Below are positions 25,061-33,592 of a stretch of 64,000 nucleotides of DNA, piece by piece. The notes beneath the pieces are model-generated. The model was not told the DNA's origin. It ran no database searches and worked only from the letters and a program-made list of their open reading frames with translations. This DNA is from Litchfieldia sinesaloumensis. GTDB lineage: Bacteria > Bacillota > Bacilli > Bacillales > Bacillaceae_L. The stretch is from positions 3,074,057-3,138,056 of the forward strand of contig NZ_LT732529.1 in the NCBI RefSeq assembly GCF_900156865.1. Reading direction: 5' to 3'. The translations under genes were made by a program, and so were the position numbers. Within the stretch, counting starts at the first letter, position 1. Each line of letters opens with the position of its first letter.

Positions 25061-26794
25061 CTATACTAATTCAATCAAGAGATCTGTTAGCTCTTCCTCA
25101 TATTTTTGAACTAAGCCACGATCGTTTTTCTCTAACGCAATTTTAATATTTTGAAGGAGGGACATTAATTTTTCTTTCTCCATTCCTTCGACTGTATTCA
25201 ACATGCGCTCACCACGGGTAATCACACTCTTAACCTCTTTGTAGAGCTCTGACTGCTGGTAGTCTTTTTCAACTTGTGCTTTAGCAGCGCTCACTTCTTG
25301 CTCAGTCATCGTTCCTGCTTGTGTTTTCACGATTGCAGAAGCCTTCTTGCCAGTGCTTACAATCGTTGCTTCGACTTGAAGCGTACCATTAATGTCATAA
25401 GAGAATTTAACATCAATCGCTTCTTGTCCACTTGGTCCTGCAGGGATTCCTTCTAGAACAAAATCAGACAGGAAGATATTTTGATCGGTATATTGATTAT
25501 CACCTTGGAACACATTCACATTAACACTTGTTTGGTTATCACTAACAGTGTAATATCTCTTGCTCTCTGTGATTGGGATTGTACTGTTTCTAGGAATGAT
25601 TGGGTCAAAGAAACCTGGAACTGTTTGGCCACCGATTTGTCTCACAACCTCTGTACCAAGTGTGTATGGACATACATCAATAACCATGATTCCTTTTGAT
25701 GTATCAATCTGACCTGTTTTGATACCAGCTTGTACTGCCGCACCTAGTGCTACAGCTTCATCAGGGTTAATATCTTTCTTTGCCTTTTTACCAAACTTCT
25801 CTTCTACAAGCTTTTGAATCAATGGAATTCGAGTTGAACCCCCAACTAGTAGAACTTCATCAATACCGGTTACCCCTAGACGAGAATCTTCTAGTGCTTT
25901 GTCCACCTCAACGAGTGTTTTTAAAGCCATATCCTTAATTAACGCTTCAAATTCCTCTCTAGTAATGCTCATGTTCACACTGACTGGAGCATTATTGTGG
26001 ATCGCGATAAATGGGATGTTAATCGTTACGTTCGTTTGACTTGATAGGCTTTTCTTAATATTTTCTGCTTCAAGCTTAATTCGTGCCTTACGTTGGTTGA
26101 TTTCTTCTGGCGACCCAATATTGAATAAATCAATACCTTCTTGTTGTTTGAAGTTTTCGATGATCCAATCTGTTAGGGCGTTGTCAAAGTCTACCCCACC
26201 AAGGTTGTTATCACCCGCACTCGCTTTTACCTCAACAACACCTTCGAAAATCTCAACAACGGAAACGTCGAAGGTACCTCCACCAAGGTCATACACAAGA
26301 ATATGTTGGTTTTTATCAAGGTTTTCCAGACCATAGGCAATCGCTGCTGCAGTAGGTTCGTTAATAATGCGTTCTACTTTTAGCCCAGCAATTTCTCCTG
26401 CTTTTTGAGTAGCCTTACGCTGAGAGTCAGTAAAATACGCCGGTACTGTAACAACTGCTTCCGTTACCACTTCTCCTAAATATTCTTCTGCACTTTTCTT
26501 TAAATAAGTTAAGATATGAGCAGAAATAACTTCCGGGCGATAGCTTTCTCCACCTACTGTAATTGTTTCATCTGTTCCCATTAGACGTTTTACTTCAATT
26601 GCCGTACGATCAGGAATTCCTGGCATAGCCGTCTTCGCATTTTGTCCAATCGTAATTTCTTCATTAATACTAAGTTGGAATACCGAAGGAGTTGTACGTC
26701 CTCCCTCTGTATTAGGAATAATTTCTGGTTTTTCACCTTTTAAGTATGCTACTGCTGAGTTTGTTGTACCTAAATCTATACCGATAACTGCCAT
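25061..26794 (-). CDS. Hsp70/DnaK-family chaperone, operon-specific copy
   Basis: ATG at 26794 follows GGGGGA by about 8 nt. The 577-residue protein has the full actin-like ATPase: phosphate-1 GIDLGTTNSAVAY, VVTVPAYFTDSQRKAT, INEPTAAAIAYGLE, phosphate-2 ILVYDLGGGTFDVS and adenosine motif VLLVGGSTRIPLI, then the substrate-binding beta domain (about 360-480). The alpha-helical lid is short and lacks the EEVD-like or Gly-rich tail, making it about 35 residues shorter than housekeeping DnaK. It is not in an hrcA-grpE-dnaK-dnaJ locus; it sits with J-like, GrpE-like, kinase and nuclease-like genes, so it is a specialised Hsp70. Confidence 0.95.
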   Translation of the reverse strand: MAVIGIDLGTTNSAVAYLKGEKPEIIPNTEGGRTTPSVFQLSINEEITIGQNAKTAMPGIPDRTAIEVKRLMGTDETITVGGESYRPEVISAHILTYLKKSAEEYLGEVVTEAVVTVPAYFTDSQRKATQKAGEIAGLKVERIINEPTAAAIAYGLENLDKNQHILVYDLGGGTFDVSVVEIFEGVVEVKASAGDNNLGGVDFDNALTDWIIENFKQQEGIDLFNIGSPEEINQRKARIKLEAENIKKSLSSQTNVTINIPFIAIHNNAPVSVNMSITREEFEALIKDMALKTLVEVDKALEDSRLGVTGIDEVLLVGGSTRIPLIQKLVEEKFGKKAKKDINPDEAVALGAAVQAGIKTGQIDTSKGIMVIDVCPYTLGTEVVRQIGGQTVPGFFDPIIPRNSTIPITESKRYYTVSDNQTSVNVNVFQGDNQYTDQNIFLSDFVLEGIPAGPSGQEAIDVKFSYDINGTLQVEATIVSTGKKASAIVKTQAGTMTEQEVSAAKAQVEKDYQQSELYKEVKSVITRGERMLNTVEGMEKEKLMSLLQNIKIALEKNDRGLVQKYEEELTDLLIELV

Positions 26795-26830
26795 TATTGG
26801 TTCCCCCACTTTTTAATGTTTTATAGTGCG

Positions 26831-27137
26831 TGTTCAAAAAGGAGGATGAAAAGGACCCGTCGGCTAGGACGCCACGTCCTGTGGCGACGCCGACACTAGC
26901 ACATCCTGTGCGTCGAAAGTTCGAGGCGGCGCAGCTCCTGCGTAGCGGAACGTATGTAGTTAATACGTGAGCAAACGTTCTTGCACGCAGGAAAAGCGCT
27001 CTTCTTTTCCAAGGAACGGAAAAACAAGCCAACGAACTTCCACAGGATGTGGTGACTTCGACGTTCGACACAGGACGTGTCGGTATTTAGTCGAAGATCC
27101 TCTAGCGATGTGTCATTTTCACCGGACTTTTTGAACA
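26831..27137. repeat. 307-bp palindromic, GC-rich MITE-like element
   Basis: The ends are inverted: TGTTCAAAAAG (26831-26841) and CTTTTTGAACA (27127-27137), with similarity extending through GGATGAAAA / CATTTTCACC. Inside are four copies of a near-palindrome NCACAGGAYGTGN: 26871-26885 and 26899-26911 (as complement) and 27040-27052 and 27067-27081 (forward), so the halves mirror one another about 26990-27010. TTATAGT flanks both sides (26821-26827, 27143-27149). Base composition is clearly richer in GC than the neighbours. It fills the only large gap in the 22-kb operon, directly after the GrpE-like stop. A dispersed repeat of Bacillaceae is likely; copy number needs a genome search. Confidence 0.7.
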
Positions 27138-27142
27138 ACATC

Positions 27143-28213
27143 TTATAGTACTGAAGTTACACTCGCTTTTCGTAATACTCTACCAGTAGACTTGTCCATA
27201 AATCCACGTTGATGGACCGCATACACTTCATATTTCTGCATTGGTACTTGTACATCATTCTGCGACACAGTCCCAATGACTTCCATTATTTTTCCGTCTA
27301 CTAGTAGTCCTTTTACCGGGATTTCAGCAATTCCATGTGCTTCAAGCAATGTAATAATTTTCGTAATCGCCGCTTCAATCTCTTTACTCCATGTTGTTTC
27401 GTTTACTTTCAATGTCGCTTGGTAGACAAGGTCAAGCATGTCAAAAATCTCAATCGCCACAAGCTTCATCTTTTCGATATGTTTAAGCGATTCTTGCTTA
27501 ATTTCTTCAATCTTACTTCCTTGATCTTCACTAGACACTTCACTAAACTCTTCTAATTGCTGTTGAAACTCCTGCATGAGCTTATATGTCATCCTGTTGC
27601 TATTTTTAAAGTCACCTTTGATTTGCTCCTGTAATTCGGCTAACGATTCTTTAAGCCCAGTCACAAAATCAGGCTGACCTTCACTAGGATTATAGTAAAA
27701 CTCTTCTAACGGCTGTAGCTTTTCTTTCTCAAGCTCCAGTATTTCTTGTGTGGTCGCGCTCAAGATGTTCACTCCTTCCTCAAAATACGTTGGTAGTTTA
27801 TTGATTAACTGCTGTTCTACACGTTCTAATTCCTGCTCCCATTTGGCGATTGGGAAATCTTCGCTAGTCAGCTTATATTGAAGTAATAACTTACAATATT
27901 GAATCCCATCAATCACCTGCTTGTGTAGGTTTAAAACCATTACCTTACAGACAAGATTTTGATAGGCTACGATGCTTCTGGCTGCCTCGAAATGAGATGG
28001 TTTTTTCCTTGCTAGCTTTTTTTTATCAAAAGGCTTAATTAAAGGAATCAGCTTTGGTTGTTCAAAATAATGGGACGTATTTAACGTGTTACTTTGCTGA
28101 TGACCCGTTATTCTGATAATGACTGCATGTGTGTTCTTTCCAATATCCTCTGCGGACATTCTTTTAAACTGCTCTAATTGTTCAAAGGGATCTGGTCCAT
28201 ATCTTGAACTCAA
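27143..28213 (-). CDS. GrpE-like nucleotide exchange factor with long N-terminal extension
   Basis: The 356-residue protein is mostly helical. Its last about 100 residues follow the GrpE C-terminal pattern: FDMLDLVYQATLK, then LLEAHGIAEIPVKGLLVDGK, QKYEVYAVHQRGFMDK and GRVLRKASVTSV, comparable to GrpE's helix, Gly-Val/Phe loop, HEAV strand and GRVIRPAKV end. The preceding coiled coil (about 190-245) would correspond to the GrpE long helix. The first about 150 residues are extra and unrecognised. With Hsp70 and J-like genes in the same operon, a dedicated exchange factor is expected. The match is from motif reading only. It overlaps the AAA+ gene by 4 bp (ATGA). Confidence 0.7.
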   Translation of the reverse strand: MSSRYGPDPFEQLEQFKRMSAEDIGKNTHAVIIRITGHQQSNTLNTSHYFEQPKLIPLIKPFDKKKLARKKPSHFEAARSIVAYQNLVCKVMVLNLHKQVIDGIQYCKLLLQYKLTSEDFPIAKWEQELERVEQQLINKLPTYFEEGVNILSATTQEILELEKEKLQPLEEFYYNPSEGQPDFVTGLKESLAELQEQIKGDFKNSNRMTYKLMQEFQQQLEEFSEVSSEDQGSKIEEIKQESLKHIEKMKLVAIEIFDMLDLVYQATLKVNETTWSKEIEAAITKIITLLEAHGIAEIPVKGLLVDGKIMEVIGTVSQNDVQVPMQKYEVYAVHQRGFMDKSTGRVLRKASVTSVL

Positions 28214-29673
28214 TTAATCAGCCCCCTTGGATCTATTTGATAATTTCCTTTTACGACTTTTTCCGCATCATCTAATGTATTCATATTGCTTAACACCATC
28301 TGCATAATCACCTTTTCGATTTCGTCGAGCTGGCCATATGGAAGGTTTTGTTGCTTACAGGTCACCACATAATTGGCTTTACAGAGAATGGCTTCCTCAA
28401 TGATGTTACGTACAAGTCGGCCATTTCCATGGCTTTTCGGATTTTCACGTACCCGTTGAATGAGAATCTTCCGAAACACGACCGATGCTTCATCCGTCAT
28501 TTGATATTGTTTTTGCTGAAGCATGATTTTGCCGATTTCAAGGAGTTCATCAATGCTATAATCGTCGAACATAATATGACTATTAAAGCGCGATTGTAGC
28601 CCAGGATTCGATTGTAAGAAACGGTCCATTTCATTCGGATACCCGGCTAAAATAATCACAAGCTCTTTTCGCTTGTCTTCCATTTCCTTCACAATCGTAT
28701 CAATTGCTTCAATCCCGAAGTCATTGCCTTGTCCACGTACAAGCGAATAGGCTTCATCAATAAACAACACACCTTCTCGCGCTTCCTTGAGCTTTCCGAG
28801 AGTTTTCACAGCGGTATGTCCGACATACTCCCCTACTAAATCAGCTCGCCCCACTTCCACGAGATGGCCTTTTTTCAAGACGCCTAATGCTTTAAACACC
28901 TTGGCGATAATGCGCGCAATTGACGTCTTTCCTGTACCTGGATTACCACTGAAGACCATGTGTAGACTTGGCTGATTCACCTTCAACCCTTGTTCTTGTC
29001 GCAGTTGATTAAAGATAACCAGATTACAAATTTCACGAACTCGTTGTTTTACCTTTTCGAGACCGATGTAGGAATCTAGCTCCCTTAACACATCCTCAAC
29101 AACCGGTTTTGTGAACTCATGGGCCTCATCGCTTTTTAAGTCGTCTCTTGCTTCAAGGGCTTTTTCCATTTCGTCAATCCAGCCAAGAATATAGCTTGTT
29201 GAGTCATTGATGGCTGACTTCGTAACGGCTGTTTTCAATGAAAACTTTGCTTTTCGTAATGCCGTTTGAACACTACTTAGGTTTTCAAGGGAAATATAGG
29301 GCATATGCTCCTTTATTTCACGACTCACAGACAGGTTCTGTGCTGCTAGCGTGCTGTGCGCATATTGAATATATGGGTTTTGGTCGGTTTCACCAACATG
29401 AAACGATATCGCCGAAAGCCACTCACGTTCCGCTTCTTCGATATAGCCTTTTCCTTCGTACATCTGAGCAAGTCGCTGATGCCATTTACTTAGGAATTGG
29501 TAAAACGGCAAAAGGGAGTGCTTGTTTTCCAATTGTACTTTCTCGATAAGTCGGTACGCTCTGAACAGATGATAATGCACAAGTGACGTGTCCTCGGCAA
29601 CTATCGCTTCCCTTATTTCCTTATCAAGTGCATTCATTGATTCAAACAACATCTCTAGCCTTGTTTGGTCCAT
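28210..29673 (-). CDS. CbbX/SpoVK-type AAA+ ATPase
   Basis: The 487-residue protein has a helical N-terminal region (1-170, TPR-like) and an AAA+ module with Walker A GNPGTGKT (Gly243-Thr250), Walker B GVLFIDEAYSL, sensor 1/second region VIILAGYPNEMDRFLQ and arginine-finger region GLQSRFN, the standard CbxX/CfqX/SpoVK signature. Such ATPases are ring remodelling machines; CbbX remodels Rubisco and SpoVK is a sporulation protein. Here it is sandwiched between a GrpE-like and a J-like-TPR gene, so it probably extracts or remodels a client together with the Hsp70. The stop overlaps the next start by 4 bp. Confidence 0.93.
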   Translation of the reverse strand: MDQTRLEMLFESMNALDKEIREAIVAEDTSLVHYHLFRAYRLIEKVQLENKHSLLPFYQFLSKWHQRLAQMYEGKGYIEEAEREWLSAISFHVGETDQNPYIQYAHSTLAAQNLSVSREIKEHMPYISLENLSSVQTALRKAKFSLKTAVTKSAINDSTSYILGWIDEMEKALEARDDLKSDEAHEFTKPVVEDVLRELDSYIGLEKVKQRVREICNLVIFNQLRQEQGLKVNQPSLHMVFSGNPGTGKTSIARIIAKVFKALGVLKKGHLVEVGRADLVGEYVGHTAVKTLGKLKEAREGVLFIDEAYSLVRGQGNDFGIEAIDTIVKEMEDKRKELVIILAGYPNEMDRFLQSNPGLQSRFNSHIMFDDYSIDELLEIGKIMLQQKQYQMTDEASVVFRKILIQRVRENPKSHGNGRLVRNIIEEAILCKANYVVTCKQQNLPYGQLDEIEKVIMQMVLSNMNTLDDAEKVVKGNYQIDPRGLIN

Positions 29674-29690
29674 GCTGGTCCCTCCTCATT

Positions 29691-31109
29691 CTACTGAAGG
29701 TCACGAAAGAACGATTCATTAAGGTTGAATAGAGACGGATACTGCATCTCTAACCGATTGACCGATCGTCTCAGTGAACGATCAGATTCATCAATCATAT
29801 CGGCCTTAATCGATTCAAACATTTCCTTTTTCTCCTCATCCGAATCGAAATAAATGAGGTAATACGCAATTAACCGTTTGATTGGATGGCAAACATCATA
29901 GTCATCTTTTAGGCGTTCAAACTCTTCCTCACATTGAATCGCCTCTTTACAGGTCGCCATAAAATCCGCTAACGCTTTTTCTCTCGTTTCATAGAGATGC
30001 GGGTATTTAATGAGTACTCGCTTAATCGACTTTAACGTTTCTTTTGGATTGTAAAAGGAGCTGTCGTGTAAGTTATTGTAGGCTGTATTGCTGTACTCAT
30101 TAAACTCTTCTTCCGTAAAATCATTACCATGGAGGTAAAGGATAAAGATATTCTTTACCCACTTCATGACCTTTTCGTCCCGCTCAAGCATCTCAAATTC
30201 ATCATACACATTTGCACGATTGTTCGTTTCCTCTACTAATGAATCAAACTTTTCGTTGGGTTCAATCCGCTCCTTTTGAATGAACTCTAGGATTGGCTTC
30301 GCGTATCCGTACAGCTTGCGGTCATATAAATCAAGAGCAAGGTCTGTTAAATCGCTGAGCATCTTCCCTCGTTCTGACTCATGCTTGTCGAGCAGATTTT
30401 TACAAAGCTTGATGGACTTCGTTAACTCGATTTGATTTCGTAAAAGAACGGACACTTTAATCCGCTTTGCTAGATAGTAAAAAACATGAAAGCTTTCTGT
30501 TTTTTCTTGGCTTGAAATGGCCTGGTCTAGAGTTTTGAGTGCTTTGTCATCTTCATCTCGATTTAAATAAAGATCAACTAACGCAAACAACGGATTCATT
30601 TCATCTGGCCACATAATATACATTTTCTTATAATGGCGAATGGCTTCATCTTCTCGTCCGGAATTCTCAAGTGCGTTCCCATAATTGAGTTGATAGGTTA
30701 CATTTTCAGGCTCTTCCTGAACAACAATCCTAAACTGCTGAAGGGCTTGATTATATTCCTCTGAGAATAGAAAGCTCAAAGCATAGTAATTTCGTATTTC
30801 CGTTTGCATTGGCACGATTGATAAGACTTCTTTAAACAATCGCTTTGCCTTCTCAAAGTCATCAACGGAGTAGGCATCCATCGCTTCTTTTTGAAGCTGT
30901 TCAACCAGGTCTCCGTGAATCATTTTCATATCGTACTCTTTACGAGTTTGTGCATTTCGTAATGTATCATACGCAATCCGAATGGCTTTGAATTCTTCAG
31001 GATATTGGTCCACCGGGTATTGCTTTATTATTTTAAAATATGCTCTTTTTATTTCTTCATCCGTAGATGTCGTTTTAATCTCTAATAGCTGATAATATGT
31101 TGTCTCCAA
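29691..31109 (-). CDS. Cytoplasmic J-like protein with TPR repeats
   Basis: A 472-residue soluble protein. Residues 1-65 form a J-like module (TTYYQLLEIKTTSTDEEIKRAYF ... AYDTLRNAQTRKEYD), again without HPD: the site reads KQYPVD. TPRs follow (about 70-200: YSVDDFEKAKRLFKEVL, EEYNQALQQFRIVVQEEPEN, REDEAIRHYKKMYIMWPDE, DEDDKALKTLDQAIS), then a helical C-terminal part without recognised motifs. It differs from the other J-like protein by lacking a membrane anchor and external domains, giving the operon one soluble and one membrane J-like partner. The gap to the AAA+ gene is 17 bp. Confidence 0.82.
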   Translation of the reverse strand: METTYYQLLEIKTTSTDEEIKRAYFKIIKQYPVDQYPEEFKAIRIAYDTLRNAQTRKEYDMKMIHGDLVEQLQKEAMDAYSVDDFEKAKRLFKEVLSIVPMQTEIRNYYALSFLFSEEYNQALQQFRIVVQEEPENVTYQLNYGNALENSGREDEAIRHYKKMYIMWPDEMNPLFALVDLYLNRDEDDKALKTLDQAISSQEKTESFHVFYYLAKRIKVSVLLRNQIELTKSIKLCKNLLDKHESERGKMLSDLTDLALDLYDRKLYGYAKPILEFIQKERIEPNEKFDSLVEETNNRANVYDEFEMLERDEKVMKWVKNIFILYLHGNDFTEEEFNEYSNTAYNNLHDSSFYNPKETLKSIKRVLIKYPHLYETREKALADFMATCKEAIQCEEEFERLKDDYDVCHPIKRLIAYYLIYFDSDEEKKEMFESIKADMIDESDRSLRRSVNRLEMQYPSLFNLNESFFRDLQ

Positions 31110-31134
31110 GATCGATAATCACCTCAACCATTTC

Positions 31135-31809
31135 CTATTTTCGCTTAAGTTCAGACCAATCTTCAATGGAAGATAATTGAATTTGTTCAAATGGCTGGGA
31201 TTCAGAGACGCGGCTAACACTATCACTTAACCATGCGAAAAATTCTTTAAACTTTACTTCACTTAAAACAAGTGGTGGGCGTACTGGAGAATATCGTTCT
31301 AGTACGTCTAAATCTGCATGATCACCGATACCGATTGGAAAAATGGTAAATTCTCCATTTTCGATTCCATTTACCGTAAGCTCGATGGACTCTTCTAATT
31401 CATCTGTCGGGGACCCATCAGATAAGAGGACAATCCACGGTTGGTAATATTGAATTCCATGTGCTTTATACAGAGCCACGCGCTCTTTTACTTGAGTCAC
31501 CGCAGCCTTCATCGCCTCTCCCATTGGTGAGGCTCCACCTGTTCCGATTTTTAGACGGATGGTCGGTTTGATGGGCTGGAATTCTAAGACGGTCTTCACC
31601 TTTTCCCCAAATGTGATGATACAAATTTCAACAGATGCCTTTGACACCTCGTTTTGTAGTAAATCATTAAAAAGCTGCTGTAGACCAAGGCGCAGTTGCT
31701 TAAGGGGATTACCAGTCATCGAACCACTTGCATCCAACACTAAGCAAATCGGCATTCTTGTCGAAGGGTTATTCACCAGTTCCTCGCTTTTCAGACGTAA
31801 ATCATCCAC
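31135..31809 (-). CDS. TerY-like von Willebrand factor A protein 1
   Basis: A 224-residue stand-alone vWA domain. The metal-ion-dependent adhesion site is DASGSM (DxSxS), GGASPMGEA (Ser where Thr is usual) and LLSDGSPTD. The overall layout, including NPSTRMPICLVLD before the first motif and FTIFPIGIG later, is that of TerY proteins in Ter stress systems. It overlaps the PIN-pseudokinase gene by 8 bp. A second paralogue lies at 35916-36602 beside the active PIN-kinase; the pair share about the same motifs, so each vWA protein probably partners one kinase-like protein. Confidence 0.9.
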   Translation of the reverse strand: MDDLRLKSEELVNNPSTRMPICLVLDASGSMTGNPLKQLRLGLQQLFNDLLQNEVSKASVEICIITFGEKVKTVLEFQPIKPTIRLKIGTGGASPMGEAMKAAVTQVKERVALYKAHGIQYYQPWIVLLSDGSPTDELEESIELTVNGIENGEFTIFPIGIGDHADLDVLERYSPVRPPLVLSEVKFKEFFAWLSDSVSRVSESQPFEQIQLSSIEDWSELKRK

Positions 31810-33592
31810 TAGTCGTCACTCCCATTTCACTTCTAAACATTGATATCGCTTCAAGAAATGTTGTATGTTCCGTCCAGTAAAGGTTCGTTTCCTTTGATTT
31901 TGACGGTTGTATTCCAGATGGATACTTGATTTCATAGAGATTGTGGCATCTTTCACATAATGGATTCGGATTCTCATCGGTAATCCGTATGTATTCTTTT
32001 TCCGGAATACGCAAATAGGTTTTACATGCCATACATTTCGCGAAAACCTTACTTTCATTTAAATCATCGATATCTTTTAAAAATAGATCAGTAGGTACTT
32101 CTTCATTTTTCAAACTATCTCTGTATAAGCGTATCGCGGTTTCCCAAACCTCAATAGGTACTCGTTGATTTTGAACAAAGGTTTGATGAAAGAGTTGCCG
32201 TAAATGAAAAGGAAGTCCTGCCCAGATTAGTGTCCAAGGGCTCTTTTCATAATTTGGTATAAAGACCGGTTGAAACGGAAATTCAAAGCGCTTATTGAGA
32301 ATATGTTCCGCCGTAACGGTTGAGCCTTGAAACGTGTAAGGTAACCGACCCGGGAACAAAATCGCAAATAGCACAACCGCAATCGCATAGTAATCATGCT
32401 TCTTATCCTTTAATAGCTCATCCCTTCGAGTCAGGATTTCCTGTGGTGTAAAATTAATCAGCGAGCGATCACTACGAAATTGGTTAATTTGATACCCATC
32501 TGCATGTATAAGTGTTAGGTTTTTTTCATTCTTCACGATGATATGATCAAGGTTCACATTCCCCATCACTATTCCTTGGTCATGGAGTTGTCCGACCGTT
32601 CGCAAATAGGATAAAGCCAATTCGACGAGATGCTTTCGATTCCAATTCGGAAACTTCGATGTTAAATGCGCTTTTGTTCTTACTACCTGCTTGAGTGAAG
32701 TCCCTTTTGCTTCCTTCATCAAATAGCCGAGAAACAACTGATCCTTCGTAAAAATCAAATCAATAGGCCAGTTCACATCTTGAAAATGGACAGGCATCGC
32801 AAGCATTTCAACTAATTTCTGATACATATTCGGTGTCAGTTTTTGTTTATGAAACACTTTACAAACCAAGCCTTTTTTTACACGAAACAACGTGCTATCA
32901 TGGCTCACTTCAAGTTTCTCACCAAGCGTTAATTCACCGTGTTTGAATGTTTGAACACCATCACCACTAGCCACTTGAACCGTATCTCTCACGGTCAACC
33001 GGTGATTTTCTACAACTGAGCGGTCAATTGTGGCTTCACGTTTAAAATTAGGTTTATTTTTATATTGAAAGAGCACAGGTTCTTTACTCGCTTCATTCGC
33101 GAAATTCCATTGATATGGCGACCCATCGTCCTCAATTCCAAAAATAAGGAATTCTTTATTATCAACTGCCTTTTGATTTCGCAATTGAAACACATCATTT
33201 GCTAGTGCTGTGTCTCTAGTAAATAAACAGAATAGATAGCGGTCACTGTATTTCTGAAACACATAAAGAACCGTTTTGTCGTTAATATCTGGATCATCTT
33301 TATCCCCTAAAACTTGTGCCAAGCCTGCTTTTAAATAAAGATTTATCATTCTAGCTGCAAATTTCGCTCGCTTCCGCTTTTCTTTATCCGGACTCTTTGC
33401 ACTTCTTGTTACTTCCTCAATCACCCGGTATGGGATCTTCGTTGTCGCTTTCCGAACAAATAGTGCTTCTGGAAGAACTTTTGTTAGAAAGTCCTTTGAC
33501 GGTGGATACATCCAGATACACGTATCAATAAAAATACGATATTGATTGGTGATTTTTAATAGATCAATTGATTGTGTTGTTTTTGTACTCAT
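31802..33592 (-). CDS. PIN nuclease-like domain fused to a pseudokinase and zinc ribbon
   Basis: The 596-residue protein has an N-terminal PIN domain (about 8-145) with the four acidic positions: RIFIDTCIW, VIEEVT, DPDINDKTVLYV and LFTRDTALAND. A protein-kinase-like domain follows (about 215-460). Compared with its paralogue at 36621-38606, the glycine loop is lost (LEVSHDST for IGAGGEGK), the catalytic Asp is Asn345 (GNVNLDHI), the metal-binding Asn is His, and the DFG-type Asp is His363 (IHADGY), while the ATP-site Lys in VCKVF remains. This should be inactive as a kinase. A C-terminal zinc ribbon (CMAC...CERC) ends the protein. The PIN part may act as an RNase whose activity the dead kinase gates. 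Confidence 0.85.
   Translation of the reverse strand: MSTKTTQSIDLLKITNQYRIFIDTCIWMYPPSKDFLTKVLPEALFVRKATTKIPYRVIEEVTRSAKSPDKEKRKRAKFAARMINLYLKAGLAQVLGDKDDPDINDKTVLYVFQKYSDRYLFCLFTRDTALANDVFQLRNQKAVDNKEFLIFGIEDDGSPYQWNFANEASKEPVLFQYKNKPNFKREATIDRSVVENHRLTVRDTVQVASGDGVQTFKHGELTLGEKLEVSHDSTLFRVKKGLVCKVFHKQKLTPNMYQKLVEMLAMPVHFQDVNWPIDLIFTKDQLFLGYLMKEAKGTSLKQVVRTKAHLTSKFPNWNRKHLVELALSYLRTVGQLHDQGIVMGNVNLDHIIVKNEKNLTLIHADGYQINQFRSDRSLINFTPQEILTRRDELLKDKKHDYYAIAVVLFAILFPGRLPYTFQGSTVTAEHILNKRFEFPFQPVFIPNYEKSPWTLIWAGLPFHLRQLFHQTFVQNQRVPIEVWETAIRLYRDSLKNEEVPTDLFLKDIDDLNESKVFAKCMACKTYLRIPEKEYIRITDENPNPLCERCHNLYEIKYPSGIQPSKSKETNLYWTEHTTFLEAISMFRSEMGVTTSG

Noticed and set aside
26733-27141. Two open frames on the minus strand across the 307-bp repeat
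   Set aside because: They are fully within the palindromic element and start of the Hsp70 gene, rich in Arg/Cys/Ser with no ribosome site; composition effect of the GC-rich repeat.
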